Notes: a model not told the origin generated them from the sequence alone. DNA of 64,000 nucleotides from Rhodococcoides fascians A25f (GCF_000760935.2 NZ_CP049744.1:2221001-2285000), one strand, 5' to 3'; counted from the first letter of the stretch, positions 19,497-28,439 are shown. Program-made: numbers and translations.

Positions 19497-20609
19497 ATGA
19501 CGCTTCAAGAACGTCCGTCGCGAACGTCGGGTTCGCGCAAGTTCTCGCTTCTTTCCCTGTTCGAGGCCATGGCCACACCCCACGCGCTCGATCGGTACCT
19601 CGAGCTCGTCGATCCTATGACGACGGTTCGCGACCTGCGCGGAGAAGTGACCGAGATACACCGGTCCACCGAAGACTCGTTGACGCTCACCATCCGCCCG
19701 ACACGTCAGTGGAAGGGCTTCAAGGCGGGTCAGTTCGTTCAGGTCGGTGTCGTCATCGACGGTGTTCGGCAGACTCGCTGTTACTCGCCCGCCTGCTCGC
19801 AGTACCGCAAGGACGGCCGGATCGAACTGACGATCAAGGCGCATCCCGAAGGCCTGGTGTCGCAGTACCTGCACAAGAACGCGCATGTCGGGCTCGTGGT
19901 CAGCCTGTCGCAGGCCGACGGCACGTTCGAGCTTCCCCAACCACGCCCGGCCAAGACGTTGCTGATCAGCGGTGGCAGCGGCATCACGCCGGTGTTGTCG
20001 ATGCTCAGGTCGCTGCTGGACGAGGGGTACAGCAGCGACCTGACCTTCCTGCACTACGCGTTCACCGAGAACGACGTCGCGTACAAGAAGGACCTGGAGA
20101 AGATCGCCGCCGAGCACGAGAACGTGAACATCGTCTTCGCGTACACCGAGCAGAAGACCGGGGGCGACCTGTACGGGTTCTTCGGCCAGGAGCACCTCGA
20201 TGCCGTGGCCCCGTGGTTCGCAGACGCGGACACGTTCCTGTGCGGCCCTCCCGGACTCATGAAGGGCGTGAGGTCCTTCTTCGACGACGCAGGCCTCGGC
20301 GAGCGACTGCACCTCGAGGAGTTCACGCCGTCGTTCGCCACCGTCGGCGACGACGTCACCGGAGTCACCACGTTCTCCGGGAGCGATGTGTCCTCGGAGA
20401 ACGACGGCGAAACGCTGCTCGAGCAGGCAGAGGCCGCTGGTCTCTCGCCGGCCAACGGGTGCCGGATGGGAATCTGCTTCACCTGCACCTCGGTGAAGAA
20501 GTCCGGCTGCACCAAGAACATCAAGACCGGCGAGACCGACACCGAATCCGACAAGAAGATCCAGCTCTGCGTGTCCGTCGCCGTCGGCGACGTCGACATC
20601 GACATCTAG
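19497..20609 (+). CDS. Ferredoxin reductase with 2Fe-2S domain (Rv3230c-like)
   Basis: A 370-residue electron carrier. Residues about 40-140 form the FAD domain (KAGQFVQVGV, TRCYSPACS), about 145-255 the NADPH domain (LISGGSGITPVLSML, DTFLCGPPGLMKG) and about 290-370 a plant-type ferredoxin domain with Cys ligands in GCRMGICFTC and QLCVS. In mycobacteria Rv3230c reduces DesA3 (Rv3229c) with NADPH electrons to make oleate; Pseudomonas DesC has the same role for DesB. The ATG at 19497 follows GGGAGG by five bases. The desaturase gene follows 61 bases downstream. Confidence 0.9.
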   Translation: MTLQERPSRTSGSRKFSLLSLFEAMATPHALDRYLELVDPMTTVRDLRGEVTEIHRSTEDSLTLTIRPTRQWKGFKAGQFVQVGVVIDGVRQTRCYSPACSQYRKDGRIELTIKAHPEGLVSQYLHKNAHVGLVVSLSQADGTFELPQPRPAKTLLISGGSGITPVLSMLRSLLDEGYSSDLTFLHYAFTENDVAYKKDLEKIAAEHENVNIVFAYTEQKTGGDLYGFFGQEHLDAVAPWFADADTFLCGPPGLMKGVRSFFDDAGLGERLHLEEFTPSFATVGDDVTGVTTFSGSDVSSENDGETLLEQAEAAGLSPANGCRMGICFTCTSVKKSGCTKNIKTGETDTESDKKIQLCVSVAVGDVDIDI

Positions 20610-20670
20610 GTCCACCCAAGACATTTCGACACACAGACCATCTCGACCCGATCGAATTGGAGATCATCAG

Positions 20671-21855
20671 ATGCTCGGAACGATTCTCTCGATCCTGCCC
20701 ACCGCGGTCCTACCGTTTCGCCGCAACGAGACGCTGCCGGACGCGCCGACCGTGCTGACCTACGAACAGGTCGAGGAGCTCGGCCGTGAGCTCGACGACC
20801 TGCGTGCCCGAACCGTCGCCAAGCTCGGCGACGAGGACCGCGAATACATCTACAAGATCATCAAAGCGCAGCGCGGCTTGGAGATCACCGGACGCGCGTT
20901 GATGTACCTGCCGTTCCTCCCGCCGGCATGGCTCGCCGGTGTCGGTGCCCTCGGCGTTGCGAAGATCCTCGACAACATGGAGATCGGCCACAACGTCATG
21001 CACGGCCAGTACGACTGGATGCGTGAGCCCGGTCTGAACTCCGAGGTGTTCGAGTGGGACACCGTCTGCCCCGCAGACCAGTGGAAGCACTCGCACAACT
21101 ACATGCACCACACCTTCACCAACATCGTCGGTATGGACCGCGACATCGGCTACGGCATCCTGCGGATGGACCAGGAACAGAAATGGAATCCGTACTACCT
21201 GGGCAACCCGGTGTATGCGTTCCTGTTGATGACGTTCTTCGAGTGGGGCGTCATGCTCCACGACCTCGAGACCGAGAACATCGTCGCGGGCAAGCGCAAG
21301 TGGCACGACGTCAAGCCGCTGCTGCAGGGCATGTGGCGCAAGGCGGGCAAGCAGGCGCTCAAGGACTACGTGATCTTCCCGGCGCTGACCGGACCGTTCT
21401 TCGCGTCCACCGTGGTCGGAAACGTTGCTGCGAACCTGATTCGCAACGTGTGGACCTACTCGATCATCTTCTGTGGCCACTTCCCGACCGGAGTCCAGAC
21501 CTTCAGCCAGGAGGAGACCGCCGACGAGAGCCGCGGCGAATGGTACGTGCGTCAGATGTTGGGATCGGCCAACATCGAGGGAACCCCGCTGTTCCACATC
21601 ATGTCGGGAAACCTCTCGCACCAGATCGAGCACCACCTGTTCCCTGACCTGCCCGCGCATCGCTACCCGCAGATCGCGCCCGAGGTCAAGGCGCTGTGCG
21701 AGAAGTACGACCTGCCCTACAACACCGGCGGCTTCTTCCATCAGATCGGTTCCGTGTGGGGCAAGATCTTCAAGCTCGCCCTGCCCAATTCGCTCACGGG
21801 GTCGGCAGCTCCGGCCAGTGTTATCGTCGAGCGTAAGAAGACCAGCGCAGCGTGA
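20671..21855 (+). CDS. Membrane acyl-CoA desaturase (DesA3-like)
   Basis: A 394-residue integral membrane diiron desaturase. The three histidine clusters are clear: GHNVMHG (about residue 110), HSHNYMHH (about 145) and HQIEHHLF (about 320). Hydrophobic segments flank these near residues 75-105, 185-200 and 245-270. It would introduce a delta-9 double bond into stearoyl- or palmitoyl-CoA, using electrons from the reductase encoded just upstream. The usual length for this family is about 400. A GTGA overlap couples the stop to a small downstream gene. Confidence 0.9.
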   Translation: MLGTILSILPTAVLPFRRNETLPDAPTVLTYEQVEELGRELDDLRARTVAKLGDEDREYIYKIIKAQRGLEITGRALMYLPFLPPAWLAGVGALGVAKILDNMEIGHNVMHGQYDWMREPGLNSEVFEWDTVCPADQWKHSHNYMHHTFTNIVGMDRDIGYGILRMDQEQKWNPYYLGNPVYAFLLMTFFEWGVMLHDLETENIVAGKRKWHDVKPLLQGMWRKAGKQALKDYVIFPALTGPFFASTVVGNVAANLIRNVWTYSIIFCGHFPTGVQTFSQEETADESRGEWYVRQMLGSANIEGTPLFHIMSGNLSHQIEHHLFPDLPAHRYPQIAPEVKALCEKYDLPYNTGGFFHQIGSVWGKIFKLALPNSLTGSAAPASVIVERKKTSAA

Positions 21856-22115
21856 CGACTTCGAAGGGGGCGGTCCTGTTGGTGGGAAAGTTCGAGCGCA
21901 ACAAGGACACCGTGCAGGAGTTCACCGAATCTGCCGCCAATCACGTCGGCCGGATCGTGGTGATCATCACCGGAGCCGTCCGCGACGTCACCCGTGAAAT
22001 CGGAGACCTGATCACCGATGGCATCGAAATGCGGGAAGCGGCGAAGAAAGCGGAGCGTGACGCCCCGCTGGGCACCGTGATCAACGGAGAGTTCGAGACT
22101 CGCGACCGTCGTTGA
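21852..22115 (+). CDS. Small hypothetical protein coupled to the desaturase
   Basis: An 87-residue protein starting at a GTG that overlaps the desaturase stop by four bases; another GTG at 21882 is possible. It has a moderately hydrophobic helix (about residues 32-48, GRIVVIITGAVRD) followed by a charged amphipathic C-terminus (IEMREAAKKAERD). No known family was recognised. The coupling suggests a role with the desaturase, for example as a membrane-associated accessory factor. A strong terminator follows. Confidence 0.65.
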   Translation: MTTSKGAVLLVGKFERNKDTVQEFTESAANHVGRIVVIITGAVRDVTREIGDLITDGIEMREAAKKAERDAPLGTVINGEFETRDRR

Positions 22116-22133
22116 GGTAGAGCACTACCGACA

Positions 22134-22162
22134 AAGCCGCCCGAGTAATGCTCGGGCGGCTT
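22134..22162. terminator. Bidirectional terminator
   Basis: Perfect 12-base arms (AAGCCGCCCGAG) around a 5-base loop, between convergent genes ending at 22115 (+) and 22171 (-). Confidence 0.8.
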
Positions 22163-22170
22163 CGTCGTAT

Positions 22171-23280
22171 CTAGCGGCGGTGCAGTCTCCACAGTGACGT
22201 CGTCTCGCGCGAGCGGGCCTCGTGCAGCACATCGGAGGAGTCGGTGACTCGCGAGTGCGTCGGTGTGGTGTCGCTACGGTCGACAACCACCAGCCCTGCC
22301 GCGTCGAGAGCCCCGAGAAGGTCTGCGCGCGTGACCAATCCGAGCAGTTCGGCGAGGTCGGACAGAACCAACCATGCCTCGCCGTTCGGTGTCAGGTGCC
22401 CACCGAGGCGGCTCAGGAATGACTTGAGCATCCGCGAGCCCGGGTCGTAGACCGCGTGCTCGATGCCCGACGTCGGCTTCGTGGGAATCCAGGGCGGATT
22501 GCACACGATCAATCCCGCGCGTCCGGTCGGGAAGATGTCGGTCTGCACCACCTCGACTCGATCGGTGCAACCGAGTGCGTCGATGTTCTCTCGTGCACAG
22601 GCGACCGATCGCGGGTCCTTGTCGGTGGCGACCACCGAGCTCATGCCGCGGCGGGCGAGCACTGCAGCCAGAACGCCCGAGCCGGTACCGATGTCGAACG
22701 CGCGGTCCGTGGGAGGCAGTGGTGCGTCGGCGACGAGTTGGATGTACTCGCCGCGAATGGGGGAGAAGACCCCGTAGTGCGGGTGGATCGAGGCGTCGAG
22801 AGCCGGGACGAAGACGCCCTTGCGACGCCACTCGTGTGCGCCGACCATGCCGAGGAGTTCGCGCAACGAGAGCACGCACGGCGCGGCATCGGGGCCGATG
22901 GCCTCCGACACTGCGGCCTGGACATCCGGTGCCCGGCCGAGATCGAGGCGGGCACTCGAATCGAGTTCCACCAGAAGCATTCCGAGCACTCGAGCGCGGC
23001 GCGCCTGGTATTGGCGATGCAGATGAAACTGCTCGGCGGGCGACGCATCGAGCGACCGTTTGGCGGGCGGAACCCGACGGGTCATCGCGGACAACAGTTG
23101 TCGCGCATTGTTGTAGTCACCGCGCCACAGCAGAGCTTCGCCGATCGTGGCCAGCTTGTAGGCCACGTCTGCGGTCGTCGAATCGTCGACGATGCGCACC
23201 GCACGAGGCGCGGGAGCACCGTTCTCCGACTGCCAGCGGGAGGTGCGTTCGCTCCCGTCCTCGACCCAGGTGATGTTCAT
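22171..23280 (-). CDS. Class I SAM-dependent methyltransferase, NPPW-type
   Basis: A 369-residue protein. An N-terminal helical domain (about residues 35-150) precedes a Rossmann methyltransferase fold with AFDIGTGSGVLAAVLARRG (motif I, about residue 192), VATDKDPRSVACARENI, and VCNPPWIP (about 258), the signature of N- or amide-directed methyltransferases such as RsmC, HemK/PrmC and related enzymes. The NPPW form and N-terminal extension resemble rRNA or protein glutamine methyltransferases; the target is unknown. ATG 23280 starts 13 bases after the upstream stop on the same strand, so the two genes form an operon. Confidence 0.8.
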   Translation of the reverse strand: MNITWVEDGSERTSRWQSENGAPAPRAVRIVDDSTTADVAYKLATIGEALLWRGDYNNARQLLSAMTRRVPPAKRSLDASPAEQFHLHRQYQARRARVLGMLLVELDSSARLDLGRAPDVQAAVSEAIGPDAAPCVLSLRELLGMVGAHEWRRKGVFVPALDASIHPHYGVFSPIRGEYIQLVADAPLPPTDRAFDIGTGSGVLAAVLARRGMSSVVATDKDPRSVACARENIDALGCTDRVEVVQTDIFPTGRAGLIVCNPPWIPTKPTSGIEHAVYDPGSRMLKSFLSRLGGHLTPNGEAWLVLSDLAELLGLVTRADLLGALDAAGLVVVDRSDTTPTHSRVTDSSDVLHEARSRETTSLWRLHRR

Positions 23281-23293
23281 GTCGCGCTGTCGT

Positions 23294-24436
23294 TCACGCT
23301 GCAGTGTGCGGGTACTCCGCACTGCGATGTTGGAAGGCAAGGATATTGGGGTTGACGATGACGCCGCCCCGGATCTCGATCGATCGCTCGATGGTGGAAT
23401 CGGCGCTCCACGCCGAGGGGCCGTCGAGCACGATCCGCAAGTACGGCAGCAGCGATTCGCTGATCTCCCAGGTGGCCGAATTCCACAGATAGGACGGACT
23501 GTGGTCGACGGCGTAGTACCGCACGTTGTCGCCCACTGTGAACATGGGATCGGCGAACGACGTGGGCTTGGCCCACTCGAATCCCATACCCTCGTCGCAG
23601 GAGACGTCCACCACGAGGGTGCCCGGCGCGAGGGTGGGTAGGTCCTGGTTCGTCAGGAACGTCAATGGTGAATTGGTATCCTGTAGAACACAATTGACGA
23701 TGACGTCATGGTCGGCCAGGAAGTGTGACAGTGGTACTCGACCGTCCGGAGTGAGTGCTCGACTCTGGCGAGGGTCGGCGTCGTCGAGATCGAAATTGAC
23801 GATGTTGGCCGAATGGATCGGCGAACTGACCGCAGTGACTCCGCGTTGGGTGAGAACGTCCACATCGTGAATGCCGTGGGCGTTGAGTGCGGTGACCGCA
23901 CCGCGAGCGGTGGCTCCGAAGCCGATGACCGCAGCACGCAACCGGCGGCCGTAGTCGCCGGTGGACCCGATCAGTTGCAGTGCATGCAGCACGGAGCAGT
24001 AGCCGGCCAATTCGTTGTTCTTGTGGAAGACATGCAGATTGAACGAACCCTCGTTGGTCCAGTGGTTCATGGCCTCGAAGGCAATCAGTGTCAGCTTGCG
24101 ATCGACGGCGATCTGCGTGAGCTTCTCGTCCTGCACACAGTGGGGCCAGCCCCACAGTGTCTGCCCTGGGCGTAAGGATGCAAGATCCTCCGCCTGCGGC
24201 TTGGGCAACAGAATCACATCGCACTCGGCGATGAGCTCCTCGCGTGTGCGAATGCCTGCTACCTGGCCGGCCAGGTGCTCGTCCGAAATTCCGAACGGTT
24301 CGCCGTAGCCGGATTCGACGAACATCCGGGCGAGGATATCGGCGTCGATTCGATCGAAATGCAGTGGATGAATCGGTAGTCGACGCTCATCGGGCTTGCG
24401 CGAACGTGAGAGGACTCCGAGAGTGAGCTGATGCAC
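23294..24436 (-). CDS. AlaDH/PNT-family enzyme, N5-(carboxyethyl)ornithine synthase-like
   Basis: A 380-residue protein of the alanine dehydrogenase/transhydrogenase family. The N-terminal catalytic domain has RRLPIHPLHF and DVILLPKPQ; the nucleotide-binding domain has AAVIGFGATARGAVTALNAHG (about residue 170). The segment RYYAVDHSPSYLW near residue 310 is the feature that points to N5-(carboxyethyl)ornithine synthase rather than alanine dehydrogenase, since Lactococcus CEO synthase has a similar NNAPSLIYR region. That enzyme makes an opine-like product from pyruvate and ornithine or lysine using NADPH. The GTG at 24436 follows AAGGG. Coupled to the methyltransferase gene downstream. Confidence 0.65.
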   Translation of the reverse strand: MHQLTLGVLSRSRKPDERRLPIHPLHFDRIDADILARMFVESGYGEPFGISDEHLAGQVAGIRTREELIAECDVILLPKPQAEDLASLRPGQTLWGWPHCVQDEKLTQIAVDRKLTLIAFEAMNHWTNEGSFNLHVFHKNNELAGYCSVLHALQLIGSTGDYGRRLRAAVIGFGATARGAVTALNAHGIHDVDVLTQRGVTAVSSPIHSANIVNFDLDDADPRQSRALTPDGRVPLSHFLADHDVIVNCVLQDTNSPLTFLTNQDLPTLAPGTLVVDVSCDEGMGFEWAKPTSFADPMFTVGDNVRYYAVDHSPSYLWNSATWEISESLLPYLRIVLDGPSAWSADSTIERSIEIRGGVIVNPNILAFQHRSAEYPHTAA

Positions 24437-24506
24437 GTGTGACCCTTCGTTAAGCGAAGTCAACCACAGTGAGCCGAAGCGTCTTGCGTTCCTGCTGGTC
24501 AGAGGG

Positions 24507-24579
24507 TGCCCCCGGCAGGATTCGAACCTGCGACCAAGGGATTAGAAGGCCCTTGCTCTATCCCCTGAGCTACGGAGGC
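24507..24579 (-). tRNA. tRNA-Arg (anticodon TCT)
   Basis: Acceptor GCCTCCG/CGGGGGC, D-stem GCTC/GAGC, anticodon loop CTTCTAA, T-arm GCAGGTTCGAATCCTGC, discriminator A at 24507. CCA is not encoded. The anticodon stem has a C-T mismatch at the loop-closing position (31/39). Confidence 0.92.
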
Positions 24580-24724
24580 TGGCACGTACGGGCGAACCCG
24601 CTCGAGCACGGTTGACGAGTGTACCTTTCCGTATACGTCGATCGCGCAGGCATGGGTTGGGCGACGGCCGTAGCGGGAAAGCAAAGGTCTCGGAAACGTT
24701 CCGATGCATGTCGAAGGAGGTTCG

Positions 24725-25882
24725 ATGCACGACATCCTCGACGACGCGATGAGCGCATGGAAGTCCGACGACATCGCAGCGGTGGCAACCGTGATCCGCA
24801 CGTTCGATTCTGCACCGCGTCCCGCCGGAGCGGCCATGCTGGTCGGCGCGGACGGCACGGTTGCCGGGTCGGTGTCGGGCGGCTGCGTCGAAGGCTCGGT
24901 CTACGAACTCGCACAGGACGTCCTGCGCACCGGAACTCCGGTTCTCACTCGATACGGAGTGTCCGACGACGATGCTTTTGCCGTCGGGCTCACCTGCGGC
25001 GGAACACTCGACGTCTTCGTCGAAGTGTTCTCCCGGCAGACGTTCCCGGAACTCGACTCGGTCGTGGCGGACGTGCGCGACAACATTCCCGTCGCGGTGG
25101 CGACCGTGGTGTCGCACACCGATCCGGAACGCATCGGCCGAAGGATGGTCGTCGGAGAGGAGGGCACCCGTGGCTCGCTCGGCAGTGCGCGGGCCGACGC
25201 AGCCATCGCTGACGACGCGAAAGGGCTTCTGGCATCAGGACGTTCGGCCGTCCTGACGTACGGTCCCGACGGTCAGCGACGAGGTGAGGGCATGGAGGTG
25301 TTCGTGTCCAGCCATGCACCGCCGCCCCGAATGCTGGTGTTCGGGGCCATCGATTTCGCCGCCGCGGTAGCGCAGCAGGGCGTTTTCCTCGGCTACCGCG
25401 TCACCGTCTGCGATGCGCGTGCAGTCTTCGCCACCCCGCAGCGATTTCCCGCCGCCGAACAGGTCGTCGTCGCCTGGCCGCACGACTACCTGACGGAGCA
25501 GTGGTCGGCGGGGGAGTTGGACGCGCGCACTGTTGTCTGTGTGCTCACCCACGACCCCAAGTTCGATGTGCCACTGCTCGAGGTCGCGTTGCGCCTGCCG
25601 AGCCTGGCTTTCGTCGGTGCGATGGGCTCACGCCGTACTCATGACGACCGCATGGCTCGGTTGCGCGCAGCGGGGCTGACCGAGTCCGAACTCTCCCGGC
25701 TGGCCAGTCCGATCGGTCTCGATCTCGGTGCACGTACGCCTCAGGAGACCGCGGTATCGATCGCGGCGGAGATCATCGCACGCCGCTGGGGCGGCACCGG
25801 CGAACCGTTACGGGCCCGACACGGTCGCATTCATCACGACGCGATCGAGGACGGGCGCGGGGGTAAGTACGACGCTGTGTAG
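24725..25882 (+). CDS. XdhC/CoxI family protein
   Basis: A 385-residue protein with the XdhC_CoxI domain near the N-terminus (APRPAGAAMLVGADG, GSVSGGCVEG at about residue 55) and a Rossmann-like XdhC_C domain (MLVFGAIDFAAAVAQQG near 205; AFVGAMGSRRTHDDR near 305). XdhC proteins bind molybdenum cofactor, help its sulfuration and insert it in xanthine dehydrogenase-type enzymes. No such enzyme is encoded in the window, so it is an orphan here. The ATG at 24725 follows GGAGG by four to five bases. Confidence 0.88.
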   Translation: MHDILDDAMSAWKSDDIAAVATVIRTFDSAPRPAGAAMLVGADGTVAGSVSGGCVEGSVYELAQDVLRTGTPVLTRYGVSDDDAFAVGLTCGGTLDVFVEVFSRQTFPELDSVVADVRDNIPVAVATVVSHTDPERIGRRMVVGEEGTRGSLGSARADAAIADDAKGLLASGRSAVLTYGPDGQRRGEGMEVFVSSHAPPPRMLVFGAIDFAAAVAQQGVFLGYRVTVCDARAVFATPQRFPAAEQVVVAWPHDYLTEQWSAGELDARTVVCVLTHDPKFDVPLLEVALRLPSLAFVGAMGSRRTHDDRMARLRAAGLTESELSRLASPIGLDLGARTPQETAVSIAAEIIARRWGGTGEPLRARHGRIHHDAIEDGRGGKYDAV

Positions 25883-25914
25883 GACTCGCCTTTCGAGTAT
25901 CGCCGATCACCTCC

Positions 25915-25920
25915 TACTCT
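25915..25920 (+). promoter_or_regulatory. Leaderless-type -10 box of the copD-ctaG gene
   Basis: TACTCT followed by 6 bases and the ATG at 25927. Confidence 0.5.
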
Positions 25921-25926
25921 GGTGGT

Positions 25927-27990
25927 ATGGCAACACCGGATCTCGAGAAGACCGAACCCTCGACCGCTGAACTCTCGGCGGACGATGTGCGGACCGACGG
26001 GGAACCGCGTTCGGCCACCACAACGGTGTTCGTCACTGCCGGCGTCATCGCCGGTGTGGTGGCCGCCCTCATCGTGATGCTCTCCGCGTCCGACGCATTG
26101 GTGTTGCTCGGAATCCCGGACCCGGGCCCGGCCACCACCTACGGTCTGCCTGCTATGCGGGCGATCGGCGAGATCGCGGCCGTCATCGCCATCGGGTCCT
26201 TCCTGCTGGCAGCGTTTCTGGTGCCGCCGCAGAAGAACGGCGTCCTCGATGTCGACGGCTACCGGGCGGTGCGCACCGGCTCGGTCGCATCCATCGTCTG
26301 GGCTGTGTGCTCGCTTCTCCTCGTGCCCCTGACGTTGTCCGACACCTCCGGTCAGCCGTTCACGGAGGCCATCAAGCCGGCGAACCTGTGGATCGCGCTC
26401 GATCAGGTGGAGATTGCCAGTGCGTGGCGTTGGACGGCGATCATGGCCGTGGTGCTGGCGATCTTCTCGCGCACCGTGTTGCGGTGGTCCTGGACCCCCG
26501 CGCTGCTCGGGTTCTCCCTCGCGACGCTGCTCCCGATCGCGTTGAGCGGCCACTCGTCGGCGGGCGGGTCGCACGATGTCGCGACCAACAGCCTGATCCT
26601 GCACCTGGGTGCTGCATCACTGTGGGCAGGCGGGCTGTTCGCGTTGCTGGCGCACGTACGCAGGAAAGGCGCGCACTCCGACGTCGCGGCGCGCCGGTTC
26701 TCCACCATCGCCGGCATCTGCTTCGTCGTCATGGGTATCAGCGGCGTCATCAACGCGCTGGTTCGGGTCTCGATCGCCGACCTGTTCACCACCACCTACG
26801 GCTTGTTGATCGTGGGGAAGATCGTCGCGTTGATCGTGCTCGGCGGATTCGGGTGGATGCAGCGTCGGCGGGCGCTGCCCGCACTGGTTGCCGACCCCAC
26901 TGCACGCGGACCGCTGCTTCGCTTCGCCGGGGCCGAGGTGCTCGTTCTCGCCGCGACCATCGGCCTGGCCGTCGGGCTCGGGCGCACACCTCCGCCGGCC
27001 GAGTTCGATCCCAACCTCACACCCGCGGAGGCGGCACTCGGATACGACCTGAGCGGACCGCCCACGTTCGCACGAATGGCCTTCGACTGGCGCTTCGACC
27101 TGATCTTCGGCACCGCCGCGATCGTGATGGCCGTGGTGTATCTGATCGGCGTTCGTCGTCTGCGGCTGCGCGGCGACGCGTGGCCGGTGGGACGAACCGT
27201 CGCCTGGATTCTCGGCTGCCTCACGTTGCTGATCAGCACGTCCTCGGGAATCGGTCGCTATTCCACCGCGGTGTTCAGCGTGCACATGACCGGACACATG
27301 ATGCTCTCGATGCTGGCACCTGTCCTCCTCGCGCTCGGCGGAGCACTGACGTTGGCGTTGCGAGTCCTGCCCGCAGCAGGCAAGGACGGTGTCCCCGGAA
27401 TGCGCGAGTGGTTGCTGCTCGGCCTGCACAGTCGCATTTCGCAGTTCGTGACTCACCCACTCGTAGCGGCGTTGATCTTCGTCGGCGGCTTCTACGTGCT
27501 GTACCTCGGCGGGATATTCGGAGCCGTGCTGGACAGTCACGGCGCGCACCTGCTGATGAATCTGCACTTCGTACTCAGTGGCTACCTGTTCTACTGGACG
27601 GTCATCGGCGTCGATCCGTCGCCGCGCAAGATCGCGCCGGTCACGAAACTGGCGGTCGTGTTCGGATCACTGCCGTTCCACGCGTTCTTCGGGGTGGCCC
27701 TGATGAGCATGAACACCGTGATGGGTGCCTGGTTCTACCGGACCCTCGGACTGGATTGGAATTCCGACCTGCTCGGAGATCAGAAGCTCGGCGGCGGTAT
27801 CGCCTGGGCCACAGGCGAAGTTCCGCTGGTGCTTGTCATGTTGGCGCTGCTGATCCAGTGGTCTCGGAGCGACGACAGAGATGCCAGGCGCGGCGACCGC
27901 GCCGCCGAGCGCGATCACGACGCAGAATTGGCGGCCCACAATGCGATGTTCGCCGAGCTCGCCCGACGAGATCAGACGGGTGGACGCTGA
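25927..27990 (+). CDS. CopD-CtaG fusion membrane protein
   Basis: A 687-residue polytopic membrane protein with roughly fifteen hydrophobic segments. The first half (to about residue 340) carries the copper-resistance CopD fold (ALSGHSSAGGSHDVATNSLILHLGAASLWAGG with conserved His); the second half (about 375-660) is a CtaG/Caa3_CtaG domain (SVHMTGHMMLSML, HLLMNLHFVLSGYLFYW). Mycobacterial Rv0102 has this fusion. It probably moves or holds copper for cytochrome oxidase assembly or stress resistance in the membrane. The hydrophilic C-terminus (RDARRGDRAAERDHDAE) is cytosolic by charge. Confidence 0.88.
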   Translation: MATPDLEKTEPSTAELSADDVRTDGEPRSATTTVFVTAGVIAGVVAALIVMLSASDALVLLGIPDPGPATTYGLPAMRAIGEIAAVIAIGSFLLAAFLVPPQKNGVLDVDGYRAVRTGSVASIVWAVCSLLLVPLTLSDTSGQPFTEAIKPANLWIALDQVEIASAWRWTAIMAVVLAIFSRTVLRWSWTPALLGFSLATLLPIALSGHSSAGGSHDVATNSLILHLGAASLWAGGLFALLAHVRRKGAHSDVAARRFSTIAGICFVVMGISGVINALVRVSIADLFTTTYGLLIVGKIVALIVLGGFGWMQRRRALPALVADPTARGPLLRFAGAEVLVLAATIGLAVGLGRTPPPAEFDPNLTPAEAALGYDLSGPPTFARMAFDWRFDLIFGTAAIVMAVVYLIGVRRLRLRGDAWPVGRTVAWILGCLTLLISTSSGIGRYSTAVFSVHMTGHMMLSMLAPVLLALGGALTLALRVLPAAGKDGVPGMREWLLLGLHSRISQFVTHPLVAALIFVGGFYVLYLGGIFGAVLDSHGAHLLMNLHFVLSGYLFYWTVIGVDPSPRKIAPVTKLAVVFGSLPFHAFFGVALMSMNTVMGAWFYRTLGLDWNSDLLGDQKLGGGIAWATGEVPLVLVMLALLIQWSRSDDRDARRGDRAAERDHDAELAAHNAMFAELARRDQTGGR

Positions 27991-28000
27991 CCGAACCGGG

Positions 28001-28426
28001 TCATTCGCTCTCGGCAATTTTGCCGAGTAGTCGATTCAGCTCCACGCGTTCGGCCGACTCGAGGCCGTCGAACATCTCGGACGACACCTGACGACGCGCG
28101 TCGTCTATCCGGTCCAGCAGTGCGCGACCGGTATCGGTCAGCGTCACCAGCACGGCCCGCCGATCACTCGGATCCGGCTGCCGCATCACCAGCTGCGCCG
28201 CTTCGAGCGAGTCGACGATGTCGGTGGCCGATCGCGCCACGATGCGGAGGTGCTCGGCGAGATCGCGCAGACGCATCGATTCCTGCTCACGGGCCAGGAC
28301 GTGCAGGGCCCGGCTCTGTGAGGGATTGAGTCCGAACGGTTCGAGCGCACTCATGTGGCTGCGCCGGATGCGCCGCGCGACAGCCATGAAACTTTCGCTC
28401 AGATTGGTCGAAGGTCCGGGATCCAT
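28001..28426 (-). CDS. MarR family regulator
   Basis: A 141-residue winged-helix dimer. MAVARRIRRSHM starts the dimer helix; the reading head includes QSRALHVLAREQ, RLRDLAEHLRI, RSATDIVDSLEA and the wing DPSDRRAVLVTLT. The ATG at 28426 was chosen from the TATGAT box seven bases before it; longer upstream in-frame codons are less likely. It is divergent from an ABC exporter and two palindromes lie between them, so it probably represses that exporter in response to a lipophilic compound. It converges with the copD-ctaG gene. Confidence 0.85.
   Translation of the reverse strand: MDPGPSTNLSESFMAVARRIRRSHMSALEPFGLNPSQSRALHVLAREQESMRLRDLAEHLRIVARSATDIVDSLEAAQLVMRQPDPSDRRAVLVTLTDTGRALLDRIDDARRQVSSEMFDGLESAERVELNRLLGKIAESE
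28010..28027 (+). terminator. Hairpin after the copD-ctaG stop
   Basis: CTCGGCAA-TT-TTGCCGAG perfect stem about 20 bases after the copD-ctaG stop, located in the last codons of marR. It has no T run outside the stem. Confidence 0.4.
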
Positions 28427-28433
28427 GGAACGG

Positions 28434-28439
28434 ATCATA
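28434..28439 (-). promoter_or_regulatory. Leaderless-type -10 box of marR
   Basis: TATGAT on the minus strand, 7 bases before the ATG at 28426. Confidence 0.55.

Noticed and set aside
24507..24579. tRNA-Arg as a pseudo-tRNA because of the C-T mismatch in the anticodon stem
   Set aside because: All other stems pair well and the conserved T-loop and D-loop bases are intact; one mismatch at 31/39 is tolerated in real tRNAs.
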